Notes: a model not told the origin generated them from the letters alone. DNA of 5,225 bases from an uncultured Faecalibacterium sp. (GCA_934525405.1 CAKSZF010000100.1:1-5225); one strand, 5' to 3'; shown: positions 1 through 4,567, counted from the stretch's first letter. A program made the numbers and translations.

Positions 1-42
1 CCGCCAGCGTTCGTCCTGAGCCAGGATCAAACTCTTTATAAA
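1..42 (-). rRNA. 16S ribosomal RNA, 5' end only (partial)
   Basis: Read on the minus strand, positions 35 to 1 carry the universal bacterial 16S start: AGAGTTTGATCCTGGCTCAG followed by GACGAACGCTGGCGG. In E. coli numbering the first A of AGAGTTTG is base 8, which puts the mature 5' end near position 42. The rest of the gene lies beyond the left edge. The stretch is too short for genus-level placement, but GACGAACGCTGGCGG is common in Firmicutes. An rRNA operon therefore points leftwards, away from the coaX-tRNA-MATE genes. Confidence 0.97.
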
Positions 43-232
43 TGATATTTATCACTTAAAAGTGTTAAATCTTGTTTTCGCTCAGCACGCAATCGCTTGC
101 GTCCTGTGTGAATTACTTTTGTTTGGAATTGTTTACCGTGTTTTTCCAACACGAATATAGGTTCCGTTACAAGTTCTTTCGATATTGTTCAATTTTCAAG
201 GTCCTGTGCGCCGCAGCCTTGCGGCTGACGAC
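43..232 (-). promoter_or_regulatory. rRNA operon leader with boxA-like segment and three hairpins
   Basis: This is the transcribed leader between promoter P2 and mature 16S rRNA. Three perfect small hairpins are visible: 210-225 (GCCGCA/TGCGGC, 4-base loop), 137-153 (CGTGTT/AACACG, 5-base loop) and 87-102 (ACGCAA/TTGCGT, 4-base loop). On the minus strand 201-185 reads CCTTGAAAATTGAACAA, which resembles the boxA-type antitermination segment found before 16S in many Firmicutes. The leader probably recruits Nus-factor antitermination and presents 16S processing stems; that role is inferred from position and similarity. Confidence 0.7.
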
Positions 233-238
233 TTGATT

Positions 239-267
239 ATTTTACCACAGAAGCGGTTTTTTGTCAA
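239..267 (-). promoter_or_regulatory. rRNA promoter P2 (sigma-A type)
   Basis: On the minus strand there is a perfect -35 TTGACA (262-267), a 17-base spacer and a -10 TAAAAT (239-244). Transcription should start near 232. The sequence just upstream (268-300) is rich in A on the template-proximal side, as expected of an UP element. This is the gene-proximal member of a tandem pair: the context around the -35 (AAAAAGTG before, AA after) and the TGTGG before the -10 are shared with P1, which suggests local duplication. Confidence 0.85.
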
Positions 268-287
268 GCACTTTTTTGAGAAGCTTT

Positions 288-359
288 TGAACTTTTCTGA
301 ACTTGAATCGTTCAGCAGTTTCTCGGTGCTAACCGGAACATTTGAACGTTCATTGGTTC
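288..359. repeat. Cluster of TGAAC / GTTCA short repeats between rRNA promoters
   Basis: The segment between P1 and P2 carries TGAAC at 288-292 and 298-302, GTTCA at 310-314, a perfect 10-bp palindrome TGAACGTTCA at 343-352, and outer GAAC (336-339) and GTTC (356-359) elements. Some units are about one helical turn apart (288 to 298 is 10 bases; 298 to 310 is 12). Such a cluster upstream of P2 could be a regulator site or a folded RNA element within the P1 transcript. No known operator is recognised, and chance in AT-rich sequence cannot be excluded. Confidence 0.35.
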
Positions 360-375
360 TTTTCAAGGGCTTCTC

Positions 376-419
376 GCTGAGGCTTCAGAAGTCATTCTTT
401 TGTCTCAGCGCTTGGCGCT
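376..419 (-). promoter_or_regulatory. Hairpins at the 5' end of the P1 rRNA transcript
   Basis: The first bases of the P1 transcript fold into a 5-bp hairpin, AGCGC/GCGCT, at 407-419 (3-base loop). An alternative partner exists: GCTGAG at 376-381 can pair with CTCAGC at 404-409, enclosing a CTTC/GAAG palindrome at 383-391. The two structures overlap at 407-409 and are mutually exclusive. Role unknown; they may protect the 5' end or assist early antitermination. Confidence 0.4.
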
Positions 420-424
420 CAAGT

Positions 425-480
425 ATAATACCACACACCGGGGCGCTTGTCAACACTTTTTGACATCTTTTTTCCAATTT
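425..480 (-). promoter_or_regulatory. rRNA promoter P1 (sigma-A type) with A-rich upstream element
   Basis: On the minus strand there is a perfect -35 TTGACA (448-453), a 17-base spacer and a -10 TATTAT (425-430), with the start predicted near 418. The 27 bases upstream (454-480) are strongly A-rich on the minus strand, like an UP element. This is the distal of two tandem promoters, about 186 bases upstream of P2. Near-perfect hexamers with ideal spacing fit the strong demand on rRNA operons. Confidence 0.85.
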
Positions 481-502
481 CTTTGCGGTGGGGTAAACTC
501 CC

Positions 503-557
503 TCAGTCAAAGCCTACGGCTTTGCCAGCTCCCTCGGGGAGGGAGCCTCTGGCGCGG
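503..557. repeat. Palindromic repeat module A (two hairpins)
   Basis: The module opens with TCAGTCAA (503-510). It then has hairpin 1 (CAAAGCC 508-514 / GGCTTTG 518-524, loop of 3), hairpin 2 (GCTCCCTC 528-535 / GAGGGAGC 539-546, loop of 3) and a tail TCTGGCGCGG (548-557). The same architecture recurs in module B, and the tail recurs exactly at 793-802. No reading frame explains it. From memory, similar short hairpin-rich units are common between genes in Faecalibacterium-like genomes. Confidence 0.75.
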
Positions 558-615
558 CGGGAAAGTTTTTATTTCACCTGAAACTTTAGCGATAGGGCTA
601 ACGGCGTGCGCCCTT

Positions 616-661
616 TCAGTCAAGCCCTGTCGGGCTTGACTGCTCTCCCAAAGGGAGAGCC
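616..661. repeat. Palindromic repeat module B (two hairpins)
   Basis: The module opens with the same TCAGTCAA (616-623) as module A. Hairpin 1 is CAGTCAAGCCC (617-627) / GGGCTTGACTG (632-642) with a 4-base loop. Hairpin 2 is GCTCTCCC (642-649) / GGGAGAGC (653-660) with an AAA loop, followed by C. Hairpin 2 has the same stem and loop lengths as in module A. Four stem pairs differ between the modules, and every change is compensated on the other arm. Confidence 0.75.
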
Positions 662-734
662 AAGTGCACTGCCGGAAACCTCCTCATTATGCCTAATACT
701 TTAGTGATGAACTTTACAGCTTGGCTCTCCCTTT
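650..734. repeat. 15-bp inverted repeat flanking a 55-bp core
   Basis: The 15 bases at 650-664 (AAAGGGAGAGCCAAG) are exactly the reverse complement of 720-734. The 55-base core between them contains ACTTTAGTGAT (698-708), a 10-of-11 match to ACTTTAGCGAT at 583-593. The left arm is the distal part of module B, so the right arm looks like a partial inverted copy. The unit is too small to encode anything. It could be a MITE-like remnant, although no target-site duplication was recognised. Confidence 0.65.
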
Positions 735-818
735 GAGGAAAGACTTCCCCCGCTCCGGGGGAAGATGTCACCATAGGTGACAAAAGGGGGAATCTGGCGC
801 GGGAGCGCCTGAGAGGGT
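720..818. repeat. Palindromic repeat module C (hairpin string)
   Basis: After the inverted arm described above come CTTCCCCC/GGGGGAAG at 744-764 (loop of 5), TGTCACC/GGTGACA at 766-782 (loop of 3) and then TCTGGCGCGG (793-802), identical to the tail of module A. GGCGC (796-800) can also pair with GCGCC (805-809). With modules A and B this accounts for most of the 481-849 gap, where no plausible coding region was seen on either strand. Confidence 0.65.
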
Positions 819-849
819 TCGTCCTCTCCTCCCTCCCCCACCAAAAGCC

Positions 850-878
850 TTGCGTATCGGCGGCGGGTGCGCTATTAT
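850..878 (+). promoter_or_regulatory. Promoter of the coaX-like gene
   Basis: TTGCGT (850-855) and TATTAT (873-878) are separated by 17 bases, with the start predicted near 885. The -10 lies in a very AT-rich stretch (873-897) bracketed by an inverted GCGCT (869-873) / AGCGC (897-901). The untranslated leader would be about 37 bases and contain the ribosome-binding site AAAGGAG (906-912), 9 bases before the ATG. Confidence 0.65.
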
Positions 879-921
879 ATATTATATACATTATAAAGCG
901 CCGCGAAAGGAGCCCTGACCC

Positions 922-1698
922 ATGATCCTCACCGTCAATATCGGCAACACCCACATTACTGTGGGCGGCTACGAGCAAGACACCCTCATCTTTTGCGGGC
1001 GGCTGCATTCCGACCCCGCTGCCACGGTGGAGGAATACGCCATCCGGCTGGTGAACCTGTTACAACTGTACGGGGCATCCCCGGCGCAGATCGAGGGCGG
1101 CATTCTGGGCAGCGTGGTGCCCATGCTCAGCGGGCGGGTGCTGGCGGCCTTACAGCTTTTATGCAAGGCGCGCATCCTGACCGTGGGGCCGGGGCTGAAA
1201 AGCGGCATCAAGCTGCGGCTGGACAACCCCGCGCAGCTGGGCGCAGAGCTGCTGTGCGGCGCGGTGGCGGCGCTGGCAGAGTGCCCCGGGCCGCTGGTGG
1301 TCATCTCGGCAGACACCGCCATCTCCCTGATGGCGGTGAACGCCAAGCAGGAGCTTGTGGGCGGTGTGATCCTGCCCGGGCCGCAGCTTTCCATGAACGC
1401 GCTGGTGCAGAAAACTGCTCAGCTTCCCCAGATCGACCCTGCCGCCCGCGCCTCGGACTCGGTGCTGGGCAAGAGCACCTCGGCCTGTTTACAGAACGGC
1501 TTCGTGCTGGGCACGGCCAGTATGCTGGACGGTCTGGCCGACCGCTTCTGCGCCGAGCTGGGCGCGCAGACCGCCTTTTACGCCACCGGCGACCTGCCCC
1601 GCTCCATCCGGGAGGCCTGCCGCACCCACATCCACTACCGCGAGACCCTGATCACCGATGGTCTGCACCGCATCTGGCTGAGAAACCGGAAGGGTTGA
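922..1698 (+). CDS. coaX: CoaX-family (type III pantothenate kinase-like) protein with altered active site
   Basis: This is a 258-residue protein, the usual length for type III pantothenate kinase, an ASKHA-fold cytosolic dimer that phosphorylates pantothenate in the first step of CoA synthesis. Family landmarks occur in order: N-terminal phosphate-binding VNIGNT (5-10), GPGLKSGIKLRLDNP (89-103), GAELL (107-111), SADTAISLM (129-137), GGVILPG (147-153), GKST (near 175) and ATGD (near 227). Residues that family members normally conserve are changed: Asp to Asn at 6, the GADR motif to GAEL (109-110), and DxGTAxTxD to SADTAISLM, which loses both its acids. Fold and family are secure; kinase activity is doubtful. 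The ATG at 922 follows a good ribosome-binding site and starts directly at the phosphate motif. It has its own promoter upstream, no terminator after its TGA, and a tRNA gene 70 bases downstream. It could be a diverged active enzyme, a Baf-like regulatory homologue or a pseudo-kinase. Confidence 0.88.
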   Translation: MILTVNIGNTHITVGGYEQDTLIFCGRLHSDPAATVEEYAIRLVNLLQLYGASPAQIEGGILGSVVPMLSGRVLAALQLLCKARILTVGPGLKSGIKLRLDNPAQLGAELLCGAVAALAECPGPLVVISADTAISLMAVNAKQELVGGVILPGPQLSMNALVQKTAQLPQIDPAARASDSVLGKSTSACLQNGFVLGTASMLDGLADRFCAELGAQTAFYATGDLPRSIREACRTHIHYRETLITDGLHRIWLRNRKG

Positions 1699-1708
1699 CG
1701 ATTTTCGT

Positions 1709-1737
1709 TTGCATTTTGCATCCCGATGTGTTATACT
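1709..1737 (+). promoter_or_regulatory. Promoter of tRNA-Arg (extended -10)
   Basis: TTGCAT (1709-1714), a 17-base spacer and TATACT (1732-1737), with TG at 1729-1730 forming an extended -10. The start should be near 1744, giving a pre-tRNA leader of about 25 bases. That leader can form GTACCC (1743-1748) / GGGTAC (1756-1761), ending 7 bases before the mature tRNA. The promoter sits wholly in the gap after the coaX stop codon. Confidence 0.75.
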
Positions 1738-1768
1738 GTGTTGTACCCACCAAAGGGGTACGGCATTT

Positions 1769-1845
1769 GCGATCGTAGCTCAGCTGGATAGAGCGTTCGG
1801 CTCCGACCCGGAAGGCCAGAGGTTCGAATCCTCCCGGTCGCACCA
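1769..1845 (+). tRNA. tRNA-Arg (anticodon CCG), CCA encoded
   Basis: A complete 77-base cloverleaf. The acceptor stem is GCGATCG (1769-1775) / CGGTCGC (1835-1841), with one T-G wobble. The D arm is GCTC...GAGC with GG in the loop. The anticodon stem is TTCGG (1796-1800) / CCGGA (1808-1812). The loop CTCCGAC places anticodon CCG at 1803-1805, reading the arginine codon CGG. The T loop is TTCGAAT, and the discriminator A and CCA are encoded (1842-1845). The T stem has an A-C mismatch at its outermost pair (1818 and 1834). It is a single gene with its own promoter and terminator; CGG is used often in neighbouring genes such as coaX. Confidence 0.95.
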
Positions 1846-1893
1846 AGGACTGCTGCACAGGTTTTGTGCAGCAGTCCTTTTTATTTATTTTAT
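1846..1893 (+). terminator. Rho-independent terminator of tRNA-Arg
   Basis: A perfect 13-bp stem, AGGACTGCTGCAC (1846-1858) / GTGCAGCAGTCCT (1866-1878), closes a 7-base loop and runs into a T-rich tract (1878-1893). It begins immediately after the encoded CCA, and the final A of CCA could add a 14th pair with T1879. It presumably also ends transcription that reads through from coaX. Confidence 0.92.
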
Positions 1894-1903
1894 CGAATCC
1901 ATC

Positions 1904-1931
1904 TTGCAAAAGCGGCGCAGTGCCTTATAAT
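1904..1931 (+). promoter_or_regulatory. Promoter of the MATE transporter gene
   Basis: TTGCAA (1904-1909), a 16-base spacer and a perfect TATAAT (1926-1931), just downstream of the tRNA terminator. The predicted start is near 1938, giving a leader of about 58 bases. That leader begins with a GTGCCC (1939-1944) / GGGCAC (1955-1960) hairpin and ends with the ribosome-binding site AAAGGA (1981-1986). No T-tract follows the hairpin, so it is not an obvious attenuator. Confidence 0.75.
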
Positions 1932-1995
1932 AGAGGCTGTGCCCCGGTGTGCGCGGGCACGGTTTAGGGATATATAGGATAAAGGAAAAAAGAGT

Positions 1996-3357
1996 ATGGC
2001 TTCTCAAACGAATACGCTGACGGAAGGCCCTCTGGCCAAGCAGATCTTTCTGGTCAGTCTGCCGCTGGCGCTTTCCAACCTGCTGCAGGTGCTGTTCAAT
2101 ATGTCGGACGTGGCGGTGGTGGGGCGCTTTGCCGGGTCTACGGCGCTGGGCGCCGTGGGCTCCACCAGCACGCTGGTGACCCTGTTCACCGGCTTTCTCA
2201 TTGGCCTGAGCAACGGCATCAACGTGCTGGTGGCGCGTTTTTACGGTGCACGCCACCCCAAGGACGTGGAAAAGACCGTCCACTCGGCGGCCATCATCAG
2301 CGCCGTTGCCGGTGTGGTGCTGCTGCTCATCGGCCTGCTGGGCTCCCCCGCCATGCTGCGGCTGCTGAACACCAAAGAGGATCTGCTGCCCGGCGCGATT
2401 TTGTATCTGCGGGTGTATTTTCTGGGTATGCCGGCGCTGGCGCTGTACAACTTCGGCAACGCGGTGTTCAGCTCCATCGGCGACACCAAAAAGCCGCTGC
2501 TCTACCTTTCTATTGCCGGTGCCCTGAACATTCTGCTGAACCTGTTCTTTGTCATCGTGTGCGATCTGAGCGTGGTGGGCGTGGCGCTGGCCAGTGCCAT
2601 CAGCCAGTGTGTTTCGGCCTTTCTGATCCTGCGGGCGCTGACCCGGGTGCAGGACTGCTACGCGCTGGACCCGCACAAATTGCAGCTGGACCCGGTGCAG
2701 GCCAAGAGCATCCTTGCGCTGGGCGTGCCCGCCGGATTGCAGAATGCCATTTTTGCCATTGCCAACCTGTTCATTCAGGCGGGCGTCAACTCCTTTGACT
2801 CCCTGATGGTCAAGGGCAACAGCGCCGCCGCCAACGCGGATGGGCTGATCTACGACTGCATGGCGGCCTTCTACATGGCCTGCGCCAGCTTTATGAGCCA
2901 AAACTACGGCGCGGGACGGCCTGACCGGGTGAAGAAGAGCTACTTCATCAGTCTGGGCTACTCCTTCGGCGTGGGGCTTGTGCTGGGCGCGGCGCTGTTC
3001 TTCTGCGGGCCAGCCTTCCTTGCGCTGTTCACCACCGAAACCGCCGTTATTGATGCCGGCATGAAGCGCGTAGCTGTGATGGCCTTTGCCTACTGCGTCT
3101 CCGCCTTTATGGACTGCACCATCGCCGCCTCCCGCGGGCTGGGCAAGACGGTGGTGCCCACCGTCATCGTGGTGCTGGGCTCGTGCGTATTCCGGGTGAT
3201 CTGGGTGTACACCATCTTTGCCCACTTCCACACCATCCCGGCGCTGTACCTGCTGTACCCGTGCAGCTGGACGCTGACTGCGCTGGCAGAAATCGCCTAT
3301 TTCGCCAGCTGTTACAAGCGTGCAATGGCGATTTTCCGCAAGCCCGTGACGGCGTAA
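1996..3357 (+). CDS. MATE-family multidrug/cation efflux transporter
   Basis: A complete 453-residue, highly hydrophobic protein of normal MATE length. Two homologous six-helix halves are apparent: helices near 14-34, 46-72, 95-117, 134-157, 166-188 and 193-213, then 238-260, 281-300, 316-338, 358-376, 385-408 and 415-437. Diagnostic stretches are GPLAKQIFLVSLPLAL (11-26), FNMSDVAVVGRFAGS (34-48) and the paired loops RFYGARHPKDVEK (81-93) and NYGAGRPDRVKK (303-314), which show the internal duplication. The loop GDTKKPL (162-168) is likewise echoed by GLGKTVVP (381-388). MATE proteins export drugs or metabolites in exchange for Na+ or H+; neither substrate nor coupling ion can be told here. 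The ATG at 1996 has AAAGGA 9 bases upstream. It is a single-gene unit with its own promoter, converging on the next gene across a shared terminator. No regulator gene is adjacent. Confidence 0.95.
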   Translation: MASQTNTLTEGPLAKQIFLVSLPLALSNLLQVLFNMSDVAVVGRFAGSTALGAVGSTSTLVTLFTGFLIGLSNGINVLVARFYGARHPKDVEKTVHSAAIISAVAGVVLLLIGLLGSPAMLRLLNTKEDLLPGAILYLRVYFLGMPALALYNFGNAVFSSIGDTKKPLLYLSIAGALNILLNLFFVIVCDLSVVGVALASAISQCVSAFLILRALTRVQDCYALDPHKLQLDPVQAKSILALGVPAGLQNAIFAIANLFIQAGVNSFDSLMVKGNSAAANADGLIYDCMAAFYMACASFMSQNYGAGRPDRVKKSYFISLGYSFGVGLVLGAALFFCGPAFLALFTTETAVIDAGMKRVAVMAFAYCVSAFMDCTIAASRGLGKTVVPTVIVVLGSCVFRVIWVYTIFAHFHTIPALYLLYPCSWTLTALAEIAYFASCYKRAMAIFRKPVTA

Positions 3358-3370
3358 AAGGAAATATGAT

Positions 3371-3420
3371 ATAAAAATTATCCCCCGGGAAAATCTGCGG
3401 ATCTTCCCGGGGGACTTTTT
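3371..3420. terminator. Bidirectional Rho-independent terminator between converging genes
   Basis: An 11-bp perfect stem, TCCCCCGGGAA (3381-3391) / TTCCCGGGGGA (3404-3414), encloses a loop that can add a short inner ATC/GAT pairing. On the plus strand it is followed by CTTTTT (3415-3420) and ends the MATE transcript. On the minus strand it is followed by TAATTTTTAT (3380-3371) and ends the convergent unknown gene. It lies 23 bases after one stop codon and 14 bases from the other. Confidence 0.9.
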
Positions 3421-3428
3421 CAACTATT

Positions 3429-4445
3429 TTACTGATAATCGTGGTTGAGGAACAGGGCCTTGATGACCACCACCTCGTCGTATTCCTCCTGCTCCACCTG
3501 TACGTCTGCGTTCAGGCTCTTCAGGCGCGCCTTGACTGCGTCCAGTGCTTCCGGCACGGTGACGGCACGGCCCTCCTCCACGGCGTCCATCATCTGCTTG
3601 AGCACGATGGGGTGGGCGTACCAGCTTTTCACCGGGAAAGCGCCGTGGGGGTAGTGCTTGACATACTCTGCCATGGCTGCCTCGGCCTTGTCCGCACGCT
3701 TCATGATGGCGTTGTTGTTATTATGGGCGGTAGGCAGCATATTGTAGCTGGAAAATAGGAAGATGGCGGCAAAGCCGAACAGCGCAAAGTACACGCCGTA
3801 GCTGCCGGTGTGGCTGAACACGGAGTACAGGCCGTAGACTGCCGCCGCAACACCCAGCACAAAGATAGCCAGCGCCACATAGCGGTACACCGGCTTGCTT
3901 TGCAGCTGCGCACGCTTGCGGCGCTCGGCGGCGCTCAGCTCAGCGGAAAGCTCCGGCTTTGCGTCCAGATACTCCTTTGCCCGGCGCAGCACGGTAAGGC
4001 TGTGCTGCGCGTCCTCGGAAAGCTCCGGCAGCTTGCGGGCGGCCTTTTCGGCGGCCTTTTTCTCCAGCGCCTGCTCACCGGCAGCGCTGAGCAGATGCAG
4101 CTGCGGCTGCTCCTTGGCAAGTACTTCCAGCAGGGCGTCCACGTCCCGCTCGTCCTTGAAGTTGCACTGCTTCTGCTTGCCGCCGTCGTACTCTACCACA
4201 AGATAGGCCATGGAGGCAAACACGCCCTTGCCGGAAAAGCCGCCGGAGCTCATAGCCACCCGCTTGAACACCCGGGTGATGCTGCTGTAAGGCAGATAAT
4301 AGCGGCGGTCGATGTAAAAGCTGTTCAGGTACAGCGCCTTTTTGCCTACGCCGCAGGGGCCGATCTTGCGGCAGGCTTTTTTGTCTGCCTCCAGCTCCTG
4401 CGGGTCAAGCTTTGCCATGCCCAGCTGTGCGGGTTTGAAAATCAT
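3429..4445 (-). CDS. Unrecognised protein with two membrane segments and a charged central region
   Basis: 338 residues; no family recognised with confidence. Residues 1-110 look like a compact soluble domain alternating strands and turns, with CGVGKKALYLNSFYIDRRYYLPY (about 31-53) followed by a Gly/Ser-rich turn and YLVVEYDGGKQKQCNF (81-96); this pattern resembles PH-like domains, but that is only an impression. Residues about 122-185 are rich in Ala, Glu, Lys and Arg and likely helical. Two hydrophobic segments (about 187-209 and 215-236) form a hairpin, followed by an Asn-rich turn HNNNN (241-245) and a soluble tail with helical, acidic sequence. No signal peptide is seen, so both termini are probably cytoplasmic. 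The ATG at 4445 has AAGGGA about 7 bases upstream. It is alone in its unit, with its own promoter and terminator. Length, ribosome-binding site and codon use support a real gene; no function is proposed. Confidence 0.85.
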   Translation of the reverse strand: MIFKPAQLGMAKLDPQELEADKKACRKIGPCGVGKKALYLNSFYIDRRYYLPYSSITRVFKRVAMSSGGFSGKGVFASMAYLVVEYDGGKQKQCNFKDERDVDALLEVLAKEQPQLHLLSAAGEQALEKKAAEKAARKLPELSEDAQHSLTVLRRAKEYLDAKPELSAELSAAERRKRAQLQSKPVYRYVALAIFVLGVAAAVYGLYSVFSHTGSYGVYFALFGFAAIFLFSSYNMLPTAHNNNNAIMKRADKAEAAMAEYVKHYPHGAFPVKSWYAHPIVLKQMMDAVEEGRAVTVPEALDAVKARLKSLNADVQVEQEEYDEVVVIKALFLNHDYQ

Positions 4446-4482
4446 GGGTAGTTCCCTTCTTTGCTTTAAATTCTACGCCCCT

Positions 4483-4511
4483 ATTTTCCCACGGGGCGGG
4501 GGCAATTGCAA
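4483..4511 (-). promoter_or_regulatory. Candidate promoter of the unknown membrane protein gene
   Basis: On the minus strand TTGCAA (4506-4511) and GAAAAT (4483-4488) are 17 bases apart, upstream of the ATG at 4445 and just downstream of the preceding terminator. The -10 is imperfect in its first base (G for T). The spacing and location between a terminator and a start codon make it the best candidate. Confidence 0.5.
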
Positions 4512-4522
4512 GCCTTGTTTTT

Positions 4523-4567
4523 TAAAAAACAGCGCCCGCCGCTGTACGGTCAGGCAGCGGCGGGCGC
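4523..4567 (-). terminator. Rho-independent terminator of the cstA-like gene
   Basis: Read on the minus strand, a perfect 13-bp GC-rich stem (4567-4555 with 4544-4532, arm GCGCCCGCCGCTG) encloses a 10-base loop and is followed by TG and then a run of six T. It lies 34 bases after the stop codon of the CstA-like gene. The T-run is part of a TTTTTTAAAAAA palindrome, so the other strand also has a T-run, but on the wrong side of the hairpin to terminate plus-strand transcripts. Confidence 0.92.

Noticed and set aside
185..639. Open frames of 92 and 79 codons in the rRNA leader and repeat region, plus strand
   Set aside because: They run antisense through the rRNA leader, promoters and palindromic repeats, have no ribosome-binding sites of note, and are not protein-like in composition.
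481..849. CRISPR array
   Set aside because: The repeats are palindromic units of unequal length and spacing, in different orientations and only two or three copies, without regular spacers.
616..1008. A 130-codon minus-strand frame
   Set aside because: It spans the repeat modules and the coaX promoter and start on the opposite strand, with no ribosome-binding site and no recognisable domain.
993..1778. A 261-codon plus-strand frame overlapping coaX
   Set aside because: It is a +2 frame shadow rich in Arg, Gly and Ala that runs through the coaX stop and into the tRNA gene. The coaX frame carries recognisable family motifs.
1939..1995. Possible riboswitch in the MATE leader
   Set aside because: MATE genes are sometimes riboswitch-controlled, but this leader is only about 58 bases with one small hairpin and no T-tract or recognisable aptamer such as guanidine or PreQ1.
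1885..3423. A 512-codon open frame on the minus strand, antisense to the MATE gene
   Set aside because: It is the reverse shadow of a clear membrane transporter gene. Its product is rich in His, Gln and Arg with no domain, as expected when GC-rich coding sequence is read backwards.
3810..4451. A 213-codon plus-strand frame opposite the unknown membrane protein
   Set aside because: The minus-strand frame has a proper ribosome-binding site, two clean membrane segments and matching promoter and terminator; this one is its Leu/Ala/Gly-rich shadow.
4512..4531. TTTTTTAAAAAA palindrome as a protein-binding operator
   Set aside because: It is adequately explained as the T-tract of the minus-strand terminator plus adjoining A-run.
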